Part shown: positions 1-5,112 of the stretch, piece by piece
Layout of the letters: every line of letters begins with the position of its first letter
How positions within the stretch are numbered: position 1 is the stretch's first letter
DNA from: JBKPRX01 sp046734795
Lineage (GTDB): Bacteria > Actinomycetota > Thermoleophilia > Gaiellales > Gaiellaceae
Length of the DNA stretch: 21,141 nt
NCBI GenBank assembly: GCA_046734795.1
Contig: JBKPRX010000086.1
Location: forward strand, 1 to 21,141
Reading direction: 5' to 3'
Program-made: the position numbers and the translations under genes
The notes under the pieces: generated by a model
The model's database searches: none
What the model was told of the DNA's origin: nothing
Seen by the model: the letters and a program-made list of their open reading frames with translations, nothing else

Positions 1-33
1 GAGAAGCGCAAGGCCGAGTTCAAGGGCCGGTAG
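1..33 (+). CDS. C-terminal fragment, probable enoyl-CoA hydratase family
   Basis: Only the last ten codons and the TAG stop of a plus-strand gene are present, reading EKRKAEFKGR. A Glu-Lys-Arg-Lys/Pro-x-Phe-x-Gly-Arg tail is typical of crotonase-fold acyl-CoA hydratases, and the complete crotonase gene at 1050-1820 ends almost identically (EKRPPQFRGR). I therefore infer a second enoyl-CoA hydratase-like gene entering from the left. The TAG is followed directly by the reverse-strand stop of the protease gene, with no spacer. Ten residues cannot prove the family, so this rests on the tail match and the neighbour. Confidence 0.5.
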   Translation, partial: EKRKAEFKGR

Positions 34-996
34 CTAGAGCTCGGTCGGCACGAGCTGCACGTCGAGCTGTCGCTCGTCTCGAATCACCGTCAGCGTCACC
101 TCGCAACCGATCAGCTCGCTGACCATCGCGCGCTGCAAGTCCGTCGCCGTCTCGATCGGCTCGCTGTCGAGCGCAACGATGAGGTCGCCGCTCCGAATGC
201 CTGCATGCGAGGCGGGAGACTCGTCGACGACCTCCACGACTTCGACACAATTTCGGCGGCCGAGCTCGCGTGCATAACGTGGCGGTAGCGGCCGCGGCCC
301 GCCGCCGATCCCGAGGTACGCGCGACGGAAGCGCCCTTCGCTCATCAATGCAGCGATGATCTTGCGCGTTACGCCGTTGATCGGAACCGCGAGGCCGAGA
401 CCGATGCCAGCGACCGCGGTGTTGATCCCGACGACGTGGGCGCGACTATCTGCGAGCGCGCCCCCGGAGTTGCCCGGGTTCAAGGCTGCATCCGTCTGGA
501 TGACGTTGTCGACGATGCGCACTTGCGAGCCGGATCGCGTCGGCAGCGACCTGCCGAGTGCAGAGACGACTCCGGCCGTCACTGAGCCGCCGAACCCGTG
601 CGGGTTCCCGATCGCGACGACGAGTTGGCCGACGCGGAGTGCATCCGCATCCCCGAGCTCGGCGGGCGCCAGCGACGCGTCCTCGGTTCGCACGACCGCG
701 AGATCCGAGAGCGCATCTGCTCCGACGACTTCGAAGCCGAGGTCACTGCCATCTGCGAAGGTCGCGCGTCCGCGCCGGTCGCCGTACGCGACGACGTGCG
801 CGGAGGTGACGAGAAAGCCGTCAGGTGTGAGGGCGACCGCGCTTCCGCCGCCGCCGAAGAGCCGGCCGCCACGCACGCGCCGCGACACCCGCAAGCTCGC
901 CACCGACGGTGCAAGTCGATCGGCGACGCGCATCACCGCTTGCGAATAAGCGTCGAGGGCGGCGGTGTCGTCGGAGATGAGCCTGATCGCGGCCAT
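34..996 (-). CDS. HtrA/DegP-like trypsin-fold serine protease with PDZ domain
   Basis: A 320-residue S1C-type serine protease. The catalytic triad is visible as His67 (TSAHVV), Asp98 (LSDLAVV) and Ser177 (GNSGG), the usual Deg/HtrA arrangement. A PDZ domain fills about residues 225-320 (YLGIGG, then SPASHAGIRSGDLIVAL). Family members degrade or refold damaged proteins, usually in the envelope. This one has no signal peptide or N-terminal membrane helix, so as read it would be cytoplasmic. I chose ATG at 996 rather than the TTG 36 bp upstream because a TACGGT -10 element lies 6 bp before the ATG, matching the leaderless pattern of this window. It is transcribed divergently from the enoyl-CoA hydratase gene. 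The protease family is certain; the physiological substrate is unknown. Confidence 0.9.
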   Translation of the reverse strand: MAAIRLISDDTAALDAYSQAVMRVADRLAPSVASLRVSRRVRGGRLFGGGGSAVALTPDGFLVTSAHVVAYGDRRGRATFADGSDLGFEVVGADALSDLAVVRTEDASLAPAELGDADALRVGQLVVAIGNPHGFGGSVTAGVVSALGRSLPTRSGSQVRIVDNVIQTDAALNPGNSGGALADSRAHVVGINTAVAGIGLGLAVPINGVTRKIIAALMSEGRFRRAYLGIGGGPRPLPPRYARELGRRNCVEVVEVVDESPASHAGIRSGDLIVALDSEPIETATDLQRAMVSELIGCEVTLTVIRDERQLDVQLVPTEL

Positions 997-1002
997 CGAG
1001 CC

Positions 1003-1008
1003 ACCGTA
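1003..1008 (-). promoter_or_regulatory. Putative leaderless -10 element of the protease gene
   Basis: On the minus strand TACGGT ends 6 bp before the ATG at 996. This fits the TANNNT consensus with transcription starting at or next to the start codon. No convincing -35 was seen. Confidence 0.5.
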
Positions 1009-1036
1009 GCCACGCTTTCGAAGGCTGCGCAACGAG

Positions 1037-1042
1037 TAGGGT
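1037..1042 (+). promoter_or_regulatory. Putative leaderless -10 element of the enoyl-CoA hydratase gene
   Basis: TAGGGT is followed by exactly 7 bp and then the ATG at 1050, placing the expected transcription start on the start codon. No ribosome binding site is present, which agrees with a leaderless mRNA. Confidence 0.5.
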
Positions 1043-1049
1043 CCGGCGC

Positions 1050-1820
1050 ATGTCCGAGGTCGAGACGACGCGCGACGGCGGCGTGCTCACGATCACGCTG
1101 AACCGGCCGGAGGTCTACAACGCGTTCAACCGGGCGATGCACGGCGGCATCCGCGCCGGCCTCCGCGACGCCCGCGATCCGGACGTTCGCGCGGTCGTCA
1201 TCACCGGCGCGGGCAAGGGCTTCTGCTCGGGGCAGGACCTCACCGAGTTCGGCGAAGTTCAGTCAGACATCGGCGCGCTTCTGCGCTCGACCTACCACGC
1301 GAACGTCCTCGCGATCCGCGCGCTGCCGAAGCCGGTAATCGCCGCGGTCAACGGCGCCTGCGCCGGCGCGGGCCTTTCGCTCGCGGCCGCTTGCGACATC
1401 CGCATTGCGGCCGACGTTGCGACGTTCACTCCCGGCTTCGTCGGCATCGGGCTCGTACCCGACGCGGGCGGAACGTTCTTCCTCGAACGGCTGCTCGGAG
1501 CTGCGCGTGCGTTCGAGTGGATGTCCTCGAATCGTCGGTTGACGGCTGCGGAAGCTCACGCTTGGGGAATCGTGTCCGAGGTCGTCGAGGGCGACGCTTT
1601 CGTCGGTCGCACGGCCGAGCTGGCGGGACAGCTTGCCGCGGGACCCACACGCGCAATCGGGATGACAAAGCGGCTCTTCGACCTTGCGCGCGGCGCGACG
1701 CTCGAAGAGCAGCTCGAGCGCGAGGCGCAGATCCAGACCTACGCGGCGCGGAGCGCAGACTTCGTCGAAGGCGTCACCGCGTTCGGCGAGAAGCGGCCGC
1801 CGCAGTTCCGCGGCCGCTAG
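1050..1820 (+). CDS. Enoyl-CoA hydratase/isomerase, PaaG-like
   Basis: A 256-residue crotonase-fold enzyme of normal family length. The two oxyanion-hole segments are clear: FCSGQDL around residues 58-64 and GACAGAGLSL around 102-111. The FCSGQDL form and the Asp in LVPDAGGT (Asp138) are typical of PaaG-type 1,2-epoxyphenylacetyl-CoA isomerases, which rearrange the ring-epoxide in phenylacetate breakdown. The Glu that a classical hydratase carries in the QPE region is replaced (FTPGF), so plain 2-enoyl-CoA hydratase activity is less likely than isomerase activity. No other paa genes are in view, so the pathway is not established. The C-terminal tail EKRPPQFRGR resembles the fragment at 1-33, suggesting neighbouring crotonase paralogues flanking the protease. 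The start is supported by a -10 hexamer 7 bp upstream. Confidence 0.88.
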   Translation: MSEVETTRDGGVLTITLNRPEVYNAFNRAMHGGIRAGLRDARDPDVRAVVITGAGKGFCSGQDLTEFGEVQSDIGALLRSTYHANVLAIRALPKPVIAAVNGACAGAGLSLAAACDIRIAADVATFTPGFVGIGLVPDAGGTFFLERLLGAARAFEWMSSNRRLTAAEAHAWGIVSEVVEGDAFVGRTAELAGQLAAGPTRAIGMTKRLFDLARGATLEEQLEREAQIQTYAARSADFVEGVTAFGEKRPPQFRGR

Positions 1821-1827
1821 CGCCTGC

Positions 1828-2265
1828 TCAGCTGCGAGCGCACTCGGCGAGTCCCAGCTGGAGCGCGAGGTCGGCGCTGCGGCGGCCGTCGCTCCGCGCT
1901 TTCTCCACCGCCGCATTCATCTTCTGGAGATTTCGCGCGGCTGCTGCCGCACCAATCCGGTCGATGTCGGCGGCGATTGCCCGATCGCGCGCAAGCCAGA
2001 CCCCGACGAGAGGCTCGTCCGCGCTCGGCGGCCGAAGCTGCTCGAGCTGCTGCAACGCCTCGCGGTAGACCGGAAGCGTTTGCTCGGCGTAGCGCTGGTA
2101 CCCGGTGACTGTGTGGTCGAGCGGAATATGCGCGGCGCGGGAGTGATAGTCGCTACAGATCGCATTCGCCTTCTCGGCGAAGCGAGCATGCGAAAGGCGT
2201 CCACTCCCGCACGCCGTCAGCGCAAGGACGCACGCAAGGGCGCAAACGACGATTCGAGCTCGCAC
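1828..2265 (-). CDS. Small putative lipoprotein of unknown function
   Basis: A 145-residue protein that I do not recognise beyond its export signal. It starts at GTG, has a short basic N-terminus and hydrophobic core, and a lipobox LTAC with Cys19 as the predicted lipidated residue, so it should sit on the outer face of the cytoplasmic membrane. The mature part is mostly helical (Ala, Arg, Glu and Leu rich) with a pair of Cys residues (near residue 37 in NAICSDY and near the C-terminus in LAECARS) that could form a disulfide. It lies 12 bp downstream of the selenoprotein gene on the same strand, so the two are probably co-transcribed. Its stop is 7 bp from the convergent enoyl-CoA hydratase stop. 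Function unknown. Confidence 0.75.
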   Translation of the reverse strand: MRARIVVCALACVLALTACGSGRLSHARFAEKANAICSDYHSRAAHIPLDHTVTGYQRYAEQTLPVYREALQQLEQLRPPSADEPLVGVWLARDRAIAADIDRIGAAAAARNLQKMNAAVEKARSDGRRSADLALQLGLAECARS

Positions 2266-2277
2266 GTGGAGGGGTTT

Positions 2278-2499
2278 CTACACGCTGCGGAGTGCGGTGA
2301 GGACCTCTTCGTCCTCCGGGAACCGATGCGTCTCCTGCTTCGAGAAGATCAGCGACTCGCCGTTCCAGACGCTGAACTCGCCACGCTGCCCGGGCTCGAT
2401 CGACGTCGAGAGGCCGAGCTCGTCACGAACGACCGCCGCGAGACTCGCGGCGCGGCGTTCGTACCCTCAAGAAGTGCAGTAGCGAATCAGCACAGCCAT
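2278..2499 (-). CDS. SelW/Rdx-family selenoprotein, Sec encoded by in-frame TGA
   Basis: Reading the minus strand from ATG (2499) to TAG (2278) gives 73 residues with one internal TGA at codon 11 (2467-2469). Decoded as selenocysteine, the N-terminus is MAVLIRYCTSUGYERRAASL. This is the SelW/SelT/SelH (Rdx) pattern of a beta strand, a C-x-x-C/U redox motif, then GY, RA and LA positions in the following helix. Later family marks are also present: a GQRGEFSVWNGESLIFS strand pair and FPEDEEV near the C-terminus. The TGA falls exactly where the family has its second Cys or Sec, and the frame is intact and family-like on both sides. A strong hairpin follows the TGA as bacterial SECIS elements do. 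Rdx proteins are thioredoxin-like thiol oxidoreductases of uncertain substrate. A TAGGCT -10 lies 7 bp before the ATG. The main alternative is a nonsense mutation. The sel genes themselves are not in the window. Confidence 0.82.
2425..2462 (-). promoter_or_regulatory. Putative bacterial SECIS element in the selenoprotein mRNA
   Basis: Starting 5 nt after the TGA on the minus strand is a 38-nt hairpin. The outer stem ACGAACG/CGTTCGT has 7 perfect pairs. A small asymmetric internal loop (CCG against GT) follows, then an inner stem CGCCGCG/CGCGGCG of 7 pairs and the apical loop AGUCU. The loop resembles the SelB-binding AGGUCU loop of E. coli fdhF, and the loop G lies about 23 nt after the UGA, within the range seen for bacterial SECIS elements. 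The element lies wholly inside the coding sequence, as expected in bacteria. Structure drawn by hand, not by a folding program. Confidence 0.7.
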
Positions 2500-2505
2500 G
2501 ACGCA

Positions 2506-2512
2506 TAGCCTA
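2506..2512. promoter_or_regulatory. Overlapping divergent -10 elements
   Basis: The 33-bp gap between the selenoprotein and kinase genes contains TAGCCT on the plus strand (2506-2511) and TAGGCT on the minus strand (2507-2512), offset by one base. The minus-strand copy ends 7 bp before the selenoprotein ATG (leaderless spacing). The plus-strand copy would start transcription near 2519, giving a leader of about 14 nt before the kinase GTG at 2533. Confidence 0.45.
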
Positions 2513-2532
2513 GCCCGTGGCATCCTCGTCAC

Positions 2533-3432
2533 GTGGCGCGCGCGGTGCTGATCGTGAATCCGTTCGCGACCCGCGTGACCGAGCCCGTCGTCGAGTCAGT
2601 CGTCACAGCGCTGCAGACAGCCGCGGACGTCGACGTCGTTCGCACTGAGCGGCGCGGCCACGCCACTGAGCTCGCGGCGGCGGCGTCGCGCGATGCGTCG
2701 TGCGACTGCGTGATCGTCCTCTCGGGAGACGGCGGGTTCAACGAAGTCGTGAACGGTCTCGAGCGTGACTTGCCCGTCGGCTTTCTTCCAGGCGGAGGTA
2801 CGAGCGTGCTGCCGCGTGCACTCGGTCTCGCGCTGGATCCGGCGGCCGCCGCCGCCGCCGTTGCGTCCGCGCTCGCTGCCGGCCGCACGCGGCGGATCTC
2901 GCTCGGCCGCGTCAACGGCCGCCGCTTCACGTTCAGCGCAGGAGTGGGCTTCGACGCAGCGGCGGTTCGCCGCGTCGAGCTGCTCCGTGGGAGCGACGGT
3001 CGCCGCCCTGGCGATGTCAGGTTCGCGCTCGAGATCGCTCGGATGGTCGTCGCGCGTCGCGCGCGCTTCGAACCCGCGCTCGAAATCGCGGGCCGCGGTC
3101 GTGCGGCGTTTGCGTTCGTCGGCAATGGCGCGCCGTACACGTACGCAGCCGGTCGACCTCTGCCGATCCTGCCGGAGACTCGGTTCGAGCTCGGGCTCGA
3201 CTACCTCGCCCCGACGGCGGTCCGCGCGCGCGACGTTCCCAAGCTCATCCGCTACGCGTTCACCGGACGCGGCCAGTCGATCGACCCGCAATTTCTGTAC
3301 GCGCATGACGTCGATCTAATTGAGCTCGTGTGTGATCGCCCGTTGCCGCTGCAAGCCGACGGCGAGGATCTCGGCGACGTCGAGCGCGTCGTGTTCGAAG
3401 CCGAACGGAACGCGCTGTCGGTGCTTGTCTGA
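2533..3432 (+). CDS. Diacylglycerol kinase catalytic-domain (DAGK/YegS-like) lipid kinase
   Basis: A 299-residue soluble protein of normal length for bacterial DAGK-like lipid kinases, which phosphorylate diacylglycerol or related lipids at the inner face of the membrane. The nucleotide-binding motifs are visible: VNPFA near residue 9, SGDGGFNEVVNG near 64-75 (the family GGDGT-x-NE motif, with Gly for Thr) and PGGGTSVLPRALG near 86-98 (the PGGT-N-x-x-R-x-LG motif, altered at the Asn). The C-terminal ADGE motif is present in LQADGEDLG. Start is GTG at 2533, 14 nt downstream of a predicted transcription start. The next gene begins 20 bp after its stop. The exact lipid substrate cannot be read from sequence. 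Confidence 0.85.
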   Translation: MARAVLIVNPFATRVTEPVVESVVTALQTAADVDVVRTERRGHATELAAAASRDASCDCVIVLSGDGGFNEVVNGLERDLPVGFLPGGGTSVLPRALGLALDPAAAAAAVASALAAGRTRRISLGRVNGRRFTFSAGVGFDAAAVRRVELLRGSDGRRPGDVRFALEIARMVVARRARFEPALEIAGRGRAAFAFVGNGAPYTYAAGRPLPILPETRFELGLDYLAPTAVRARDVPKLIRYAFTGRGQSIDPQFLYAHDVDLIELVCDRPLPLQADGEDLGDVERVVFEAERNALSVLV

Positions 3433-3439
3433 CCGCGCG

Positions 3440-3445
3440 TACACT
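3440..3445 (+). promoter_or_regulatory. Putative leaderless -10 element of the GFA-family gene
   Basis: TACACT ends 6 bp before the GTG at 3452. It supports this start over the in-frame ATG at 3320, which lies inside the kinase gene. Confidence 0.45.
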
Positions 3446-3451
3446 CGCGAC

Positions 3452-3853
3452 GTGGATCCGATTCCCGGCTCGTGTCTCTGCGGAGGCGTTCGCTTCGAAG
3501 TTGCGCCGCCGTTCAAGCGCGCGAGCTATTGCCACTGTTCGCGGTGTCGTAAGCACTCCGGGTCGTTCGGGTCGATCACGGCACGCATCGACGGAGAGGC
3601 CATTCGGTTCCTCGCGGGGGAAGAGCTGCTCGGAATGTGGGCCGAGGAAGGCTTCGGAACGAAGGTGTTCTGCCGGTCGTGCGGGTCGAGCCTCTTCGGC
3701 GGCGATTGGCCGAACGGAGAAGTCGGCGTCCGGTTCGGCGCCCTCGACGCGGATCCGGGTCTTCGTCCCTCGCAGCATCGGCACGTCGAGAGTGCGGCGC
3801 CGTGGCTCGACGTGCCCGACGACGGGCTGCCACGCTTCGCGGCTACGTCCTGA
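3452..3853 (+). CDS. GFA/CENP-V family zinc-binding protein
   Basis: A 133-residue protein with the Cys pattern of the GFA (glutathione-dependent formaldehyde-activating enzyme/CENP-V) domain. It begins C-L-C-G-G-V-R-F (Cys8, Cys10), then C-H-C-S-x-C-R (Cys27, Cys29, Cys32), then F-C-R-S-C-G-S (Cys74, Cys77). These bind the structural and labile zinc ions. Named family members have been linked to S-hydroxymethylglutathione formation, but most bacterial homologues have no assigned reaction and actinobacteria often lack glutathione, so I keep to the family name. An upstream in-frame ATG at 3320 would add 44 residues overlapping the kinase gene with no family similarity. The GTG at 3452 fits both the domain start and a -10 element 6 bp upstream. 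Confidence 0.88.
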   Translation: MDPIPGSCLCGGVRFEVAPPFKRASYCHCSRCRKHSGSFGSITARIDGEAIRFLAGEELLGMWAEEGFGTKVFCRSCGSSLFGGDWPNGEVGVRFGALDADPGLRPSQHRHVESAAPWLDVPDDGLPRFAATS

Positions 3854-3865
3854 CCCGCGCCGACG

Positions 3866-4264
3866 ATGCGCCTTCGCCTGTGGCTCGAGCGCGGTGCCGC
3901 CGGTTACTTCCTACGCGACGCTGCGAGCGGCGAGCCGGTGCGGTGGAACGATGCGCGAATTCGAGTCGTCCCGCTCGCGGGCTCGTCGTACCGGCTGGAA
4001 GCTCTGCAGGACAGCGCATTCGACCCGGGGCGCCGCCTCACGCTCGTGGCGGAGCCGGACAATCCGCACGATCCGAACGCGATCGCCGTGTGGGACGCCG
4101 ACCGGAACGTTCAAGGCGGCTACGTGCCCGCCGAGGTTGCGCCCGAGCTCGCCGGCGACGAGCAGGCGGTTTCGCTGTGGGAGTTCCGAGAGGGCGAGCA
4201 GCGCGTCGGACTGCGCGTGCTGATCGCGCCCGCTGACGCGTGGATTCAGGATCCGCGGCGTTAG
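3866..4264 (+). CDS. Stand-alone HIRAN-domain protein
   Basis: A 132-residue protein that carries the HIRAN signature around residues 40-90: a strand LAGSSYR, then EPDNPHDPNAIAVW (63-76) and GGYVPAEVAPEL. HIRAN domains occur fused to SWI2/SNF2 helicases (HLTF/Rad5) and nucleases, where they bind 3' DNA ends, but they also occur alone in bacteria. This gene has no helicase or nuclease partner in the window. The gene starts 12 bp after the GFA gene on the same strand, so the pair may be co-transcribed. Its TAG stop shares three bases with the TAA of the convergent thioredoxin-like gene. Confidence 0.8.
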   Translation: MRLRLWLERGAAGYFLRDAASGEPVRWNDARIRVVPLAGSSYRLEALQDSAFDPGRRLTLVAEPDNPHDPNAIAVWDADRNVQGGYVPAEVAPELAGDEQAVSLWEFREGEQRVGLRVLIAPADAWIQDPRR

Positions 4265-4551
4265 GAAACCGGAGCCTGCAAGTGCGGCTCGAGCATCCGC
4301 TCGATCTTCGGCGCGCTAGCCCGTCCATCGAGCCGAGCGACGACTCGCTTGTCCTTGACGAGCACGAGCGCAGGGGCCTCGTCGACCTTGAACCGCTCTG
4401 CAATCTCCGGGCGCTTCTCGATATCCACCTGCTTGACGACGAGCCGGCCGCGTTCCTTCCGCGCGAGATGGGCGAGCAGGCTCTCCATGCGTCGCGCGGG
4501 ACCGGACCGCTCCGAGCAAAAGAAGACGAGCAAAGGCTTCATCGGTTGCAC
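4261..4551 (-). CDS. Thioredoxin-fold protein lacking the CGPC active site
   Basis: A 96-residue protein with thioredoxin topology: strand KPLLVFF, helix RRMESLLAHL, strand LVVKQVDIEK, helix PEIAERFKV, the cis-Pro segment DEAPALVLVKD (Pro60), strand KRVVARLDG and a final helix. Where thioredoxins have WCGPC, this protein reads R-S-G-P-A (15-19), so both redox cysteines are gone. One Cys remains three residues earlier (Cys12). It therefore cannot act as a normal dithiol reductase. A binding or structural role is more likely. The start is GTG at 4551: a GAGGAGG Shine-Dalgarno sits 7 nt upstream, while the ATG three codons later would be 16 nt from it. It is divergent from the membrane-protein gene at 4684 and convergent with the HIRAN gene. 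Confidence 0.78.
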   Translation of the reverse strand: MQPMKPLLVFFCSERSGPARRMESLLAHLARKERGRLVVKQVDIEKRPEIAERFKVDEAPALVLVKDKRVVARLDGRASAPKIERMLEPHLQAPVS

Positions 4552-4558
4552 TGGGGGA

Positions 4559-4565
4559 CCTCCTC
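4559..4565 (-). promoter_or_regulatory. Strong ribosome binding site that sets the start of the thioredoxin-like gene
   Basis: On the minus strand GAGGAGG is followed by 7 nt and then GTG (4551). This is one of the few clear Shine-Dalgarno sequences in the window. Confidence 0.65.
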
Positions 4566-4668
4566 GATCTGTTGAACGAGCGGGGGGACGGAGGTGTCGT
4601 CGGTTTTCCCGTTGAAGCCGTGGTGAAACCTCACCTTCCCTGTCGAAAGCGCTCGACGGAGCCGGCAC

Positions 4669-4674
4669 TACACT
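4669..4674 (+). promoter_or_regulatory. Putative -10 element upstream of the membrane-protein gene
   Basis: TACACT ends 9 bp before the ATG at 4684, giving a leaderless or nearly leaderless transcript for the run that starts here. Confidence 0.4.
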
Positions 4675-4683
4675 GATGCCGCG

Positions 4684-5112
4684 ATGACGGGCTGGCCGAC
4701 TTGGTGGACGATCGGGATCGCTATCGGGTTCGGCGTGGCTCTCGGCGTGCTCGGCTCCGGGCTCGCGGGCGGGCGGCGCGCGACCTTCGGCGTCGTCGTG
4801 GTCGTCGCCGCCGCGGTCGCTGCCGTGATCGGCGTCGCCGTCTGGGGCTGGTACGAAGGCATCGGCGGGATCGTCGGCGCGTTGCTCGGTGCGCTTGCAG
4901 GCGGATCCGTCGTCGCGGGCGCTGTTCGACGCGGCGGCACGCGTGGCGGGCTCGCCTTCTTCGTCGCGCTTGCGGCGATCGGGCTCGCGGCTTTGGCGCT
5001 CGTGCCGGTCGTCGGGTACTTGGAAGCGCTCGTACTGCCCGCGGTGGCGCTACGAGTTCGGCGCCGTGCGCCCGAGCGGTATGCGGGTCTGCGCACGCTC
5101 GCGCGCGACTGA
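4684..5112 (+). CDS. Small multi-span membrane protein of unknown function
   Basis: A 142-residue, very hydrophobic protein with four probable membrane helices at about residues 9-29, 34-56, 60-81 and 90-122, separated by short basic loops (GRRA, RRGGTRGG), and an Arg-rich cytoplasmic tail (RVRRRAPERYAGLRTL). I do not recognise a family. Its TGA overlaps the ATG of the phosphodiesterase gene by one base (TGATG), so the two are translationally coupled and the protein may act with that enzyme or anchor a process at the membrane. Confidence 0.7.
   Translation: MTGWPTWWTIGIAIGFGVALGVLGSGLAGGRRATFGVVVVVAAAVAAVIGVAVWGWYEGIGGIVGALLGALAGGSVVAGAVRRGGTRGGLAFFVALAAIGLAALALVPVVGYLEALVLPAVALRVRRRAPERYAGLRTLARD

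Noticed and set aside
2467..2469. TGA as a simple nonsense mutation making a pseudogene
   Set aside because: It falls exactly on the conserved redox position of the family, the rest of the frame is intact, and a SECIS-like hairpin follows at the right distance. Kept as the main alternative but judged less likely.
2297..2482. 61-residue plus-strand ORF
   Set aside because: It is the complement of the selenoprotein gene, has no family similarity, and its existence is explained by the GC-rich antisense frame.
2830..2880. GCC/GCG repeat as a functional tandem repeat
   Set aside because: It encodes an Ala-rich helix of the lipid kinase and is ordinary low complexity for this base composition.
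4701..5111. In-frame N-terminal extension of the phosphodiesterase
   Set aside because: The extension is an Arg-rich out-of-frame shadow of the membrane-protein gene. The family start is the ATG at 5112.
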